From Promineifilum sp. (lineage in GTDB: Bacteria; Chloroflexota; Anaerolineae; Promineifilales; Promineifilaceae), in contig JAGOZU010000008.1 in assembly GCA_018058545.1 (NCBI GenBank), positions 1 through 64,000 of the forward strand: DNA of 64,000 nt, in the 5' to 3' direction. Below are positions 22,683 through 30,992 of this stretch, in pieces. Position 1 is the first letter of the stretch. Every line of letters starts with the position of its first letter. Under the pieces are notes generated by a model. It searched no databases. It was not told where the DNA came from and saw nothing but the letters and a program-made list of their open reading frames with translations. The translations under genes were made by a program, and so were the position numbers.

Positions 22683-23387
22683 ATGAGCGAGGCTCAATTA
22701 AAAATTCGGACAATGGTGTGGTTCAGCCTGGGCGTGTTGGCGGTGATGCTGCTGGTTACGGCATATACCTGGATGCAAGTACCGGCAGGGGCGCAAATCC
22801 CCAGTCACTGGAACGCTGCCGGTGAGGTCGACGGCTACAGCAGCAAGGCGTTCGGCCTGCTGCTTGTCCCGGCTCTCGCCCTGAGCCTGGCCGCTTTGTT
22901 CGCGGTCATTCCCCGTATCGACCCCAAGGGCACGAACATATTGCGCTCCTGGCCCGCCTATCGCGCGACCTGGGGCATGATGATGGTCTTCATGCTCCTG
23001 ATGCAAGTGTTCATCTGCCTGGCGGCGATGAGAATCGACATCCGGATCGGCACATTCATTCCAGTGGCCACCGGTTTCATGTTCCTCATCATAGGCTATT
23101 ACATGGGCCACATCAAACCAAACTTTATGTTCGGCGTTCGCACACCCTGGACCATTACCAGCGAGCTCTCTTGGACCAAGACCCACCAGCTGGCCGGCTG
23201 GTTATTTTCCGCCCTAGGAGCGATCATGATCCTTGGCCCAATCTTCCTGAAAGGCGAGACGTGGGTTTGGTTGATGATGGTCGGCATCGCTGTTTTGTTG
23301 GTCGCGACGACCACCTACTCGTATATAGTCTGGAAGGACGATCCCAATCGCGAGCATATGAAACACAACAACGGTCCGGATGTTTAG
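22683..23387 (+). CDS. SdpI-like membrane protein (DUF1648 plus SdpI domain)
   Basis: 234 residues with six hydrophobic segments. The first part carries the DUF1648 signature PAGAQIPSHWNAAGEVDGYSSK after TM1; the second carries the SdpI pattern GYYMGHIKPNFMFGVRTPWT followed by TWTKTH-like SWTKTHQLAGW. In Bacillus, SdpI gives immunity to the SdpC peptide toxin and helps control SdpR, but most relatives have unknown roles and no sdpC or sdpR-like gene is visible here. AAGGAGGT lies before the ATG. It is apparently monocistronic. Confidence 0.85.
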   Translation: MSEAQLKIRTMVWFSLGVLAVMLLVTAYTWMQVPAGAQIPSHWNAAGEVDGYSSKAFGLLLVPALALSLAALFAVIPRIDPKGTNILRSWPAYRATWGMMMVFMLLMQVFICLAAMRIDIRIGTFIPVATGFMFLIIGYYMGHIKPNFMFGVRTPWTITSELSWTKTHQLAGWLFSALGAIMILGPIFLKGETWVWLMMVGIAVLLVATTTYSYIVWKDDPNREHMKHNNGPDV

Positions 23388-23581
23388 CGGCGCCGCGCCA
23401 GCGAACCCACCGGCGACCTGCTCCCGGCTTGCATCCGGAAGAATAATGCCGGCCATGCAAGGTTAAACCACGAGGTTCTCCAAAACTCTTCGTTGCATCG
23501 CCGGTTTCCCATCCGGTGGTCCAGATTAAGTGTGAGGCCGATTTCTTAATCGGCTGACGAATACCGAATAAGAATCCGGCT

Positions 23582-23680
23582 CTACGGCAACAGGTCTCCG
23601 TTCTCAATCAACCTTCTCAACCGCGCCGCCGGCGCGCCGTCGATTATGTCATGGTGGAACGACATTGTGAATTGCAGGTA
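23582..23680 (-). pseudogene. Decayed C-terminal fragment of an E2-type acyltransferase
   Basis: The minus strand translates to YLQFTMSFHHDIIDGAPAAR and then LRRLIENGD before a stop. This is the catalytic C-terminus (HHxxxDG) of a 2-oxoacid dehydrogenase E2/CAT-like acyltransferase, matching YLHVTLSFDHDIVDGAPAAR in the intact gene 800 bases away, also at the DNA level. A stop codon stands directly in front of the fragment and no upstream part is found, so it is a remnant of a second copy or a partial duplication. Confidence 0.7.
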
Positions 23681-23724
23681 TCACCAAGGCTCAATATTAC
23701 ACTTGCTAAATCCAGGACAATGAT

Positions 23725-23741
23725 ATATACTATTGGTATAT
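23725..23741 (+). promoter_or_regulatory. Palindrome in the vapBC promoter, probable VapB operator
   Basis: ATATAC-TATTG-GTATAT is a perfect 6-base inverted repeat, about 25 bases upstream of the vapB ATG. It includes TATACT, which could be the -10 box. VapBC complexes usually repress their own promoters by binding such palindromes; binding here is inferred. Confidence 0.5.
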
Positions 23742-23765
23742 TCTGATTAGAGGCGTCAGATTGAT

Positions 23766-23999
23766 ATGGATACTGCAAAACTCTTCACCAACGGCCGCAG
23801 CCAGGCCGTCCGTCTGCCCAAGGAATACCGCTTCGAAGGATCGGAGGTTTTCATCAAGAAAGTCGGCGATGCCGTGATGCTTATCCCCTTCACCCAGTCA
23901 TGGCAAACGCTCATCGACAGTCTGGATCAATTCTCCAATGATTTCATGGAGAGTCGGGAGCAGCCGCCAATACAAGAGCGCGAGTCACCATTCGCATGA
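23766..23999 (+). CDS. vapB: VapB-type antitoxin (AbrB/MazE fold)
   Basis: 77-residue antitoxin. The N-terminal swapped-hairpin DNA-binding signature is clear: AKLFTNGRSQAVRLPKEYRF, then GSEVFIKKVGDAVMLIP. The C-terminal tail (about 45-77, acidic and Pro-containing) would bind and inhibit the toxin. Its TGA overlaps the vapC ATG (ATGA), the normal coupling in such operons. A palindrome lies just upstream. The first codons have a weak GAGGCG ribosome site. Confidence 0.92.
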   Translation: MDTAKLFTNGRSQAVRLPKEYRFEGSEVFIKKVGDAVMLIPFTQSWQTLIDSLDQFSNDFMESREQPPIQERESPFA

Positions 24000-24406
24000 A
24001 GTATCTTCTCGATACAGACATCTGTATCTACCTCATCAGGCAGCGCCCGCCGGGCGTGATTCGGGAAATGGCACGGCAGCAAGTCGGCGACGTGGGCCTG
24101 TCATCCATAACGGTTGCCGAGCTACAATATGGCGTGATGAAGAGTGCGCAGGTGGAGCGCAATCAATCGGCGCTGGTGCAATTCCTCGCGCCGCTGGTCA
24201 TAGTCGACTTCGATGCGGCTGCCGCGACCGCTTACGGGAATGTTCGCGCCCTGCTGGAGCGAAACGGAACGCCCATAGGTTCGCTGGATACCTTGATCGC
24301 CGCTCATGCGCTGAGCCTGGATGTAACTTTGGTCACCAACAATGAGCGCGAGTTCAGTCGCGTACCTCGGCTGAAACTCGCAAACTGGACGACGAATAAC
24401 GAATAA
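23996..24406 (+). CDS. vapC: VapC-type toxin, PIN-domain ribonuclease
   Basis: 136-residue PIN-domain nuclease, toxin partner of VapB. The acidic catalytic residues are present: Asp in YLLDTDICIYLIR, Glu in SSITVAELQYGV, Asp in GSLDTLIAAHAL, and the final TNNEREFSRVPRL. The size and order match VapC/FitB proteins, which cleave tRNA or rRNA. The frame is intact with no missing residue, so it is probably active. Confidence 0.94.
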   Translation: MKYLLDTDICIYLIRQRPPGVIREMARQQVGDVGLSSITVAELQYGVMKSAQVERNQSALVQFLAPLVIVDFDAAAATAYGNVRALLERNGTPIGSLDTLIAAHALSLDVTLVTNNEREFSRVPRLKLANWTTNNE

Positions 24407-24417
24407 AATCCCGGTTT

Positions 24418-25224
24418 CTAGGCTTTGTCCATCTCCAGCCCATGCGCCCCCTCAACCAACCCCCTCAACCGCGCCGCAAACCGCGCTGCCGGCGCGCCAT
24501 CGACGATGTCGTGGTCGAACGACAACGTGACATGCAGGTATTCTCGCGGCTTGACGCTGCCGCCCACCATGCCCGGTTTCGTGGCAATGCCGCCCAGCGT
24601 CAGGTTGAGCGTGTAGAGCGGGATAGGGATACCCCAGCCGCCGCCTTCACCGAACATACCCACAGCCGTGACGCTGACCGTGCCGCCGATCCGTTTCATC
24701 CGGTTGGGGTCGGCCATGGCCACCCGGTAAGCCAACCGCCGCAACGGTCCCGGCAGCCGGGTATACAGGCGTAGCAGGCGCACAGTTCGGTCGTCGTAGT
24801 TGCGGTCACCCCTCGCCTGAACCGTGCGAATCTCATCGTGTATATCACGCACGGTACGGCGGTTGGTGGCGCGGACGACGTGGGCCAAGGGGAAGCGGCG
24901 ACCTTCCAGCTCGATCTCGATGATGGTGTTGATGTCCACATCGTCGAACAATAACAGGCGGCCGCGCCAGTCACGGCAGGCATGGATCATCCGGTCCTCG
25001 GCCACGGTCGCGCCGACGCAGTGCAATACAAACGCCGTGAACGACAGCGCTTCGCCGGTGCGAGCCTTATGGTCGCGCAGACGTGCTCGCGGTTCGGTCA
25101 CGTCAAATTCGACAAGTCCGTGGATCATGTGCTTGCCGGCGGCTACCCGGGCCGCGTCAACGACAAACGCCCGCGAACGCGGATAGGGCGCGGTCGTGAA
25201 GTCTTGGTCCTTTTTTGAAGGCAT
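24418..25224 (-). CDS. Stand-alone 2-oxoacid dehydrogenase E2-type acyltransferase
   Basis: 268 residues forming only the catalytic (CAT-like) domain of E2 acyltransferases. It begins FTTAPYPRSRAFVVDAARVA, with LSFTAFVLHCVGATVAEDRM, a GGTVSVTAVGMFGEGGGWGIP strand and the catalytic HDIVDGAPAARF. There is no lipoyl domain or E1/E3-binding domain, so it cannot work as an ordinary E2; acetyl- or acyltransferase activity with a CoA donor and an unknown acceptor is likely. GGGAGGTGAGC stands before the start. It is divergent to the ThDP enzyme gene, and a fragment of a paralog lies beyond vapBC. Confidence 0.85.
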   Translation of the reverse strand: MPSKKDQDFTTAPYPRSRAFVVDAARVAAGKHMIHGLVEFDVTEPRARLRDHKARTGEALSFTAFVLHCVGATVAEDRMIHACRDWRGRLLLFDDVDINTIIEIELEGRRFPLAHVVRATNRRTVRDIHDEIRTVQARGDRNYDDRTVRLLRLYTRLPGPLRRLAYRVAMADPNRMKRIGGTVSVTAVGMFGEGGGWGIPIPLYTLNLTLGGIATKPGMVGGSVKPREYLHVTLSFDHDIVDGAPAARFAARLRGLVEGAHGLEMDKA

Positions 25225-25426
25225 CGTCTGCTCACCTCCCTGTACTGCCTGCGAGGAGTATCATCCGTAGTATGCCATGCCATTACCAATTTGACAGCCA
25301 ACATGGCACAGGAGGTAAAATAGGCTACCTTATGAACAATAACAGGACGCGCAAATCACGCTCCGAAAACTTGTGAAATCGGTGTAATCTGTGGATTCTT
25401 CATCTTAATTTCAGGAGGCAATCGTT

Positions 25427-27064
25427 ATGCAATACGCTCACGGGGGCGAACTCGTCGCCCGCTCGCTGGCGGCCCAGGGCGTCAGCACGATCTACACCCT
25501 CTGCGGCGGCCACGTCGCGCCTATCTACGACGGCTGCCTCAACCACGACATCGCCGTCATCGACTTCCGCCACGAGCAGGCGGCCGCCCATGCCGCCGAC
25601 GCCCACGCCCGGCTGACGCGCAATATCGGCGTAGCCCTCGTCACCGCCGGGCCGGGCGTCACCGATGCCGTCACCGGCGTGGCCAACGCCTACCAGGCGC
25701 GCAGCCCGATGATCCTGCTGGGCGGGGCTGCGCCACTGAAGACCAAGGGCATGGGCGCGCTGCAGGAAATGCCGCAGGTAGAGATGTTCCGCACCTTCAC
25801 CAAGGCCGCCTTCACCATCGAGCGCACCGAGGACATCCCCGAACGAATGGCCGAAGCCTACCGCGCGGCCCTCAGCGGCCGCCCCGGCCCAGTCTTCATT
25901 GAACTGCCGTTCGACGTGCTGTTCAATGTCGTCGATTCACCCGAGCGGATGCCCGACCGGGTGACCATCGACCCCATCGCGCCGCCGGTCGACGCCGTGC
26001 AGGCCATGTTCGACCTGCTGCGCGCCGCCGAGCGGCCGCTCATCATCGCCGGGACGCAGGTCTACTGGGACGGCGCGAGCGACGCCCTGCGCGAGCTGAC
26101 TGACCAGACGGCCATCCCCGTCTTCACCAACGGCGCGGGGCGCGGCACGTTGTCGATGGATCATCCTCATTGTTTCAAGGCCACGCGCGGCAAGGCGCTG
26201 CGGGCAGCCGATGTCGTCCTGCTCATCGGCACGCCGCTCGACTTCCGCCTCAAGTACGGCCGCGAGGACTGGAATCCCGACAGCAAGCTGATCCAGATCG
26301 AGAACGACGCCGCCGAGCTGAACCACAACCGGACCGCCGATGTGGCCTTGACGGCCGATGCGCGGCTGGTGCTGGAAGCGCTGGCCGAGGGATTGCAAGG
26401 CATCCGTTTCCAGCCCTGGCTGGATCAGGTGGCCGAGTGGGAGCGGACGCGCAACGAGAAGCAGGCGGCGTGGGAAGCGCTGGACGACGTGCCGGTGAAC
26501 CATTTCCGCTTCGCAGCCGAGGTGAGCCGGATGGTAGACGAGAACTGTATCGTCATTGGCGACGGCGGCGACATCGTCAGCGCCTGTGCCAAGGTGCTCA
26601 AGGTCACCCAACCGGGGCAATGGCTCGATCCCGGCCCACTGGGTTGCCTGGGTGTCGGCGCGCCGTTCGCCATCGCCGCGCAGCATCTCTACCCCGACCG
26701 GCGCGTGCTCATCATCAGCGGCGACGGCTCGTTCGGGTTAAACGGCTTTGAGTTCGACACGGCCGCGCGCTTTGGGCTGCCCATCGTCGCCATCGTCGGC
26801 AACGACGCCGGCTGGGGGCAGATTCGCGGGCCGCAGGTGCAGATGGTCGGCGCGGAGCGGGCCATCGCCACCTCGCTGGCTCCCACGCGCTACGACAAGG
26901 TGGTCGAGGCGCTGGCCGGCTACGGGGAACTGGTCGAGGAACCGGACGGCGTTTTCCCCGCGCTGGAGCGGGCTTTCGCTTCAGGGTTGCCGGCTTGCAT
27001 CAACGTGATGCTCGACCCGGCGGGGATGAGCAAGACGGGGGCGAGTTCGCCGTATATTGTGTGA
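25427..27064 (+). CDS. Thiamine diphosphate enzyme, acetolactate synthase large-subunit-like
   Basis: 545 residues with the three-domain layout of the acetolactate synthase/2-hydroxyacyl-CoA lyase family. The N-terminal domain has the activating Glu in VIDFRHEQAAAHAADAHAR and TAGPGVTDAVTGVANAY; the middle domain FAD/ADP-fold starts near 190; the C-terminal domain has the ThDP motif GDGSFGLNGFEFDTAARFG ... GNDAGWGQI. The family position resembles ILVBL/HACL-type or generic acetolactate synthase-like enzymes rather than a classical ilvB: no regulatory subunit (ilvN) or ilvC follows. Substrate is not certain. AGGAGG precedes the ATG. Overlapping antisense frames are artefacts of the high GC. Confidence 0.85.
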   Translation: MQYAHGGELVARSLAAQGVSTIYTLCGGHVAPIYDGCLNHDIAVIDFRHEQAAAHAADAHARLTRNIGVALVTAGPGVTDAVTGVANAYQARSPMILLGGAAPLKTKGMGALQEMPQVEMFRTFTKAAFTIERTEDIPERMAEAYRAALSGRPGPVFIELPFDVLFNVVDSPERMPDRVTIDPIAPPVDAVQAMFDLLRAAERPLIIAGTQVYWDGASDALRELTDQTAIPVFTNGAGRGTLSMDHPHCFKATRGKALRAADVVLLIGTPLDFRLKYGREDWNPDSKLIQIENDAAELNHNRTADVALTADARLVLEALAEGLQGIRFQPWLDQVAEWERTRNEKQAAWEALDDVPVNHFRFAAEVSRMVDENCIVIGDGGDIVSACAKVLKVTQPGQWLDPGPLGCLGVGAPFAIAAQHLYPDRRVLIISGDGSFGLNGFEFDTAARFGLPIVAIVGNDAGWGQIRGPQVQMVGAERAIATSLAPTRYDKVVEALAGYGELVEEPDGVFPALERAFASGLPACINVMLDPAGMSKTGASSPYIV

Positions 27065-27180
27065 TGGATTGTGTTACCCATCGGCGAGAGTGACCATCTC
27101 ACACCATCAAACTGAATTGTGCTAAACTAGCAGCTTCAGAGGTTGATGATTAATAAGCCATCGTTATCAGGAGCAGGCAT

Positions 27181-27492
27181 ATGGATTCCTTATCGCTCTC
27201 CGAACGTGTTCTTAACGTAATTGATGAACTGGAACCGGGAGATACCCTGGAAGCCAAAGTAACCCGGCTGGCCGAGTCGGAGTTACGCCGCCGCTTGGCC
27301 CGCTACCAATTAACCGACCGCCAATTTCAAGCCAAGTACGGCATGACTCTGGCGGATTTTGAAGCGCGCGGGATCGTGGTCGAATTGGGCTATTCCTATG
27401 AGGCGGAAAGCGATCATCAGGACTGGGACCTGGCTGTAGACGGTATTCGCAGTACGGAACGCCAATTAGCCGAGCTTCTGGATCTTCCGTGA
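27181..27492 (+). CDS. Probable antitoxin partner of the TumE-like protein (103 aa)
   Basis: I do not recognise a domain with certainty. The protein is helical and charged, LEAKVTRLAESELRRRLARYQ, then QFQAKYGMTLADFEARGIV, which resembles small antitoxin-like proteins found beside DUF6516/TumE toxins. The stop overlaps the start of the next gene as GTGA, the arrangement expected for a toxin-antitoxin operon. AGGAG lies upstream of the ATG. No DNA-binding HTH is evident. Confidence 0.65.
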   Translation: MDSLSLSERVLNVIDELEPGDTLEAKVTRLAESELRRRLARYQLTDRQFQAKYGMTLADFEARGIVVELGYSYEAESDHQDWDLAVDGIRSTERQLAELLDLP

Positions 27493-27842
27493 ACGTTGAT
27501 GAATTTGAGCGTTACATACTGACGACTGCCACCCAGTGGTCTTTTCTGCGCGCAGTCGATACCGTTGACAAGACTGACTACGCAGTGAAGTTGCGACTTC
27601 ACGTTGACACGGAATGTTTTATTCAGGTTTATGCCAACGTTCAAAAAGGCATTTTTAGTTTTGCGCTGGTTCTCAATCGATCGCGCATCTATGGGCGAGA
27701 TAATGAAGGGGGAACCTGGCACCGACACCCACACGGCCAACCGGATAACCATGATGTATCGCCGGAGGGTCGGACAGAGGTCACCCTGGCACAATTCCTT
27801 GCCGAAGCACAAAAGGTATTAAAGGACAAAGGATTGTTGTAA
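27489..27842 (+). CDS. TumE/DUF6516-like toxin candidate
   Basis: 117 residues starting with GTG overlapping the upstream stop. The pattern RLHVDTECFIQVYANVQKG, FSFALVLNRSRIYGRDNEGG and WHRHPHGQPDNHD is the one seen in TumE-family toxins (hydrophobic strand, ..YGYDNE-like, WHRHP). A C-terminal helix (TLAQFLAEAQKVLKDKGLL) closes it. The catalytic mechanism of this family is poorly known. Together with the preceding small gene it makes the second toxin-antitoxin operon within 4 kb. Confidence 0.7.
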   Translation: MNVDEFERYILTTATQWSFLRAVDTVDKTDYAVKLRLHVDTECFIQVYANVQKGIFSFALVLNRSRIYGRDNEGGTWHRHPHGQPDNHDVSPEGRTEVTLAQFLAEAQKVLKDKGLL

Positions 27843-27859
27843 ACGAATACGCGCAAGGC

Positions 27860-29152
27860 TTATTTCAATCCCTCAAAAAACGCCGGCCGCTGCGCCATAT
27901 ACCGGTTCACAATCGCCACGGCCTCTTCCACTCCCCGCTCGGCCTGAATCTTCCGGCCCACCTCGGCCGCCCGCGCGCGCATTGTCTCATCGCTCGTTGC
28001 CGCTCCGATGGCCGTGGCCAGGCGTTCAGTCGTCAAATTGCCCTGCAAGATCGGCTGCGGCCCGGCGCCCAGAACCTGCACCCGGTCGCCCCAGAACGGC
28101 TGGTCGCCGAAGAAGGGCACGACGACATTGGGCACGCCAGCCCGCAACCCCACGTGGGTCGTGCCGACGCCGCCATGATGGACAACGGCCGCCATACGCG
28201 GGAAGAGCCAGTCGTGGGGCACGGCGTCGAGTTTCAGCACTGATTCGGGCAGGTCGCCTTCGGCCAGCCCGGCCCACCCGCTGAGCAACACCCCGCGCCG
28301 TCCGCTCAGCTGCAGCGCCTCCAGGGTGATAGTCGTCAGTCGCTCCGGGTCGTTGCCGGTCATACTGCCGAAGCCGACATAGACCGGTCGATCGCCCGCA
28401 GCCAAAAACGTCGTCAACGTCTCCGGTGGCTCGTAGTCCGGCTCGTCCTGGAACCAGAAGCCGGTGACAAACGCTGCCTCGTTCCAATCGCGCGGTTTGG
28501 GCAACACAGTCGGGCTATAGCCGTTGATGACCGGCAAGCATCGCCGCAACATATCCAGAAATGGCCCGCCAAAGGAAAACGGCCGCAGCCCCAACAGATC
28601 GCGCCGGACGTTGTTCATGATCGGGCGGATCATCTGCCAGAACAACTGGCCGCCGATGGCATGGGTCGCGTAGTTGAACAGCGCGCCGCCCTTGTGTCGG
28701 GTAGGGAAGATAGCACTGGGGAACTCGCGGGTCGGGTTAACCGGTTGCAAATAGCTTTGAATGAACGGCTTGCCCAGCTTTTCGGCGACGTTATAAGCCG
28801 TATAAAAAGCGGGGCCGGAGAACAGGATCAGATCCGCGCTGTCGCAGGCCGCCAGCACGTCGGCCGTCGCTTGATGGAGGGTGGGGCCGATTAGGTCGCG
28901 GAATCCGCGCACAAACCCCAGACCCCTGCGACCGGTCTCCATCCAGTCGCGCCCTTGCCGCCCCTGCACTGCCTCCATTGGATCGCCTTCGACGGGGCTG
29001 AAACCCAACCCATGACTTTGAATCCTGTCGGCAAAGAGGGCATGCGTCGCTAATTTGACGGCGTGGCCGCTCGCCATTAGGCCAAGGCTCAACGCGATGA
29101 ACGGCTGGACATCGCCGCGAGAACCGGTGGTGACAATTGTGATGTGAGCCAT
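27860..29152 (-). CDS. GT1-family (MGT/sterol-type) glycosyltransferase
   Basis: 430-residue glycosyltransferase of the UGT/MGT type: N-terminal MAHITIVTTGSRGDVQPFIA (typical of sterol or macrolide glucosyltransferases), and C-terminal VYVGFGSMTGNDPERL, then the nucleotide-sugar site PHDWLFPRMAAVVHHGGVGTT and FFGDQPFWGDRV. The acceptor is unknown; lipids or small secondary metabolites are usual. The start was placed at MAHITI, with GGAGG 12 bases upstream, rather than at the longer frame. It is divergent from the SDR gene to its right. Confidence 0.9.
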   Translation of the reverse strand: MAHITIVTTGSRGDVQPFIALSLGLMASGHAVKLATHALFADRIQSHGLGFSPVEGDPMEAVQGRQGRDWMETGRRGLGFVRGFRDLIGPTLHQATADVLAACDSADLILFSGPAFYTAYNVAEKLGKPFIQSYLQPVNPTREFPSAIFPTRHKGGALFNYATHAIGGQLFWQMIRPIMNNVRRDLLGLRPFSFGGPFLDMLRRCLPVINGYSPTVLPKPRDWNEAAFVTGFWFQDEPDYEPPETLTTFLAAGDRPVYVGFGSMTGNDPERLTTITLEALQLSGRRGVLLSGWAGLAEGDLPESVLKLDAVPHDWLFPRMAAVVHHGGVGTTHVGLRAGVPNVVVPFFGDQPFWGDRVQVLGAGPQPILQGNLTTERLATAIGAATSDETMRARAAEVGRKIQAERGVEEAVAIVNRYMAQRPAFFEGLK

Positions 29153-29262
29153 GAACCGGGTTCGCCTCCGATAGTGTGGTAAAATTTGCACTAATCCGTC
29201 CATTCGACGGACACACCGGATACTATCAAAGCGCGACCTCGGGTCAAGCGCGAAGGATTTGA

Positions 29263-30063
29263 ATGGACTTTAAGGAAAATGTGGTAATTCTGACCGGCGC
29301 GTCAACGGGCATCGGCGAGGCGTTGGCCCATGCGTTGGCCGAGCGCGGGGCCTGGCTCGTGTTGGCCGCTCGCAACGTTGAGAGGCTGGAAGATGTGGCG
29401 GCCGAATGCCGGAAGCGCGGCGGCCGCGTCCTCGTTGTGGCCACGGACGTGACCGATGAGGGCCGATGCCGCAAACTGATCGAACGCGCCGTGGCCGAAT
29501 ACGGCCGAATCGACACGCTCATCAATAACGCCGGCCTCAGCATGTGGATGAAGCTGGAAGACGTCGAAGACCTGTCAACGCTGGAATACCTCATGCGTGT
29601 GAACTTCTTCGGCAGCATGTATTGCACCTACTACGCCCTGCCTTGGCTGAAAAAGACAAAGGGGCGCATCGTGGCCATCGCCAGCGTTGCCGCCCGAACC
29701 GGCGTGCCCACCCGCACCGGTTACTCCGCCAGCAAACACGCCATGGTGGGTTTTTTCGAATCGCTGCGCATCGAGGTGGAAGATGACGGCGTCAGCGTGA
29801 CCATCGCTTTCCCCGATTTCGTCGCCTCGGGCATGCACACTCGTTCGCTGGGCGCGGACGGCAAGCCGTTGGGCCATAACCCGCTGCAGGTGGACAAGAT
29901 CATGACCAGCGAGACCTGTGCCCGGCTGATCATCGAAGGGGTGGCCGCCCGCAAGCGGCAGATCGTCATGTCCAACCGCGCGCGCTTCGGCCAGTGGCTC
30001 AAGCTCATCGCTCCCGACAAGGTGGACGGGATCGCCAAGCGTGCGATCAAGGAAGGACGGTGA
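29263..30063 (+). CDS. Classical short-chain dehydrogenase (SDR)
   Basis: 266 residues with the Rossmann motif VVILTGASTGIGEALAHALAE, LINNAGLSMWM, catalytic Ser in VAIASVAARTGVP and the intact TGYSASKHAM tyrosine/lysine site. The C-terminal half has the PDFVASGMHTRS loop of the DHRS7/11-beta-HSD-like group. Substrate not predictable; membrane-lipid or sterol-like alcohols are possible given the neighbouring glycosyltransferase. GAAGGA lies upstream. A strong hairpin terminator follows. Confidence 0.9.
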   Translation: MDFKENVVILTGASTGIGEALAHALAERGAWLVLAARNVERLEDVAAECRKRGGRVLVVATDVTDEGRCRKLIERAVAEYGRIDTLINNAGLSMWMKLEDVEDLSTLEYLMRVNFFGSMYCTYYALPWLKKTKGRIVAIASVAARTGVPTRTGYSASKHAMVGFFESLRIEVEDDGVSVTIAFPDFVASGMHTRSLGADGKPLGHNPLQVDKIMTSETCARLIIEGVAARKRQIVMSNRARFGQWLKLIAPDKVDGIAKRAIKEGR

Positions 30064-30069
30064 ACGGAC

Positions 30070-30113
30070 CAAGCGGCAGGTAACAGATCGGTCTGTTACC
30101 TGCCGCTTGTTTA
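30070..30113 (+). terminator. Strong terminator between the convergent SDR and YceI genes
   Basis: AAGCGGCAGGTAACAGA and TCTGTTACCTGCCGCTT form a perfect 17-base-pair stem with a four-base loop, followed on the plus strand by GTTTATTTA. It begins a few bases after the SDR stop. On the minus strand it has no T-run, but the hairpin could still help end the opposite transcript. Confidence 0.85.
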
Positions 30114-30114
30114 T

Positions 30115-30882
30115 TTAGGAAGCGTTCGCTGTGAAGTTAATATAGAGTTCGACCTCTTCCTCCACGTTGGCCACATTGGGTACGCTGGGAATCTGCAGGT
30201 CGTAATCGACGCGATTGACGACGGCCGTGGCCGATCCGGTGATCTGGGTATCCGAGACAACCGTAGCCTCAACTGCGAAGGTCGCCGGCAAGGTGATATC
30301 GCGAATCGTCAGGTCGCCTGTCAGCGTGAAGGTCACTGTCTCCCCGACGGCGGCCGCCGCAGGCAATCCCTCAACTCCGGTCGGCGTGAAGGTGATGAAT
30401 TCAAATGCGCCGGTATCCAGGATTTCGTTCTGAATCGCCCGATTGCGGAAGTTGTTGTCCGTCTGTAGTGTTCGGGCATTGATCTGGATGACACCCACCT
30501 GGGTCTGGCTCAGGTCGGCCAGATTGAGCGACAACTGGCCCGCGACCTGGTTGGTCGTGCCGACGACCGTCTTGCGCTCGCCGCGCAAATCCTCATCCAA
30601 CTGGAACCGCACCTCGGACGCGGCCGAGTCGATGGTAAAGACACTCGCTCCGCCCGCAGGCGCATCGGCGGGAGCGTCTGTCGATGCGGCCGCGGCTTCC
30701 GTCGGCGCGGGGTCTAACGCCGGTTGAGTCGCCTCAGCAGGGACTACTCCGGCTGCCTGCGTCTCCAACGGAATCGCCTCGATCGGCCCGCTGGCGGCCT
30801 CAGGCTCCTGAAACACACCGCAGCCCACCAGGGCAAATGCGGCAATCAACGTCAACAATAAATACAGTGGTAATTTCTTCAT
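30115..30882 (-). CDS. YceI-family lipoprotein
   Basis: 255 residues. Lipobox LVGC at about residue 21, then a Pro/Ala/Thr-rich linker to residue 75, and a YceI/lipocalin-like domain: VFTIDSAASEVRFQLDEDL, VVGTTNQVAGQLSLNLADLS, RNRAIQNEILDTGAFEFITF and TGDLTIRDITLPATFAVEAT. YceI proteins bind polyisoprenoids such as octaprenyl chains; the cavity-lining pattern is kept. AAGGAG precedes the start. Confidence 0.9.
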   Translation of the reverse strand: MKKLPLYLLLTLIAAFALVGCGVFQEPEAASGPIEAIPLETQAAGVVPAEATQPALDPAPTEAAAASTDAPADAPAGGASVFTIDSAASEVRFQLDEDLRGERKTVVGTTNQVAGQLSLNLADLSQTQVGVIQINARTLQTDNNFRNRAIQNEILDTGAFEFITFTPTGVEGLPAAAAVGETVTFTLTGDLTIRDITLPATFAVEATVVSDTQITGSATAVVNRVDYDLQIPSVPNVANVEEEVELYINFTANAS

Positions 30883-30992
30883 CCATCTCCTTGTTTTTTG
30901 TGCGGGCTAAATCGTCCGCAAATTACCGCCCGACTCTGCCATCCCAAAATAAGAACAGGCTGAATCGGGCGTAGCAAACACATTAATATTAT

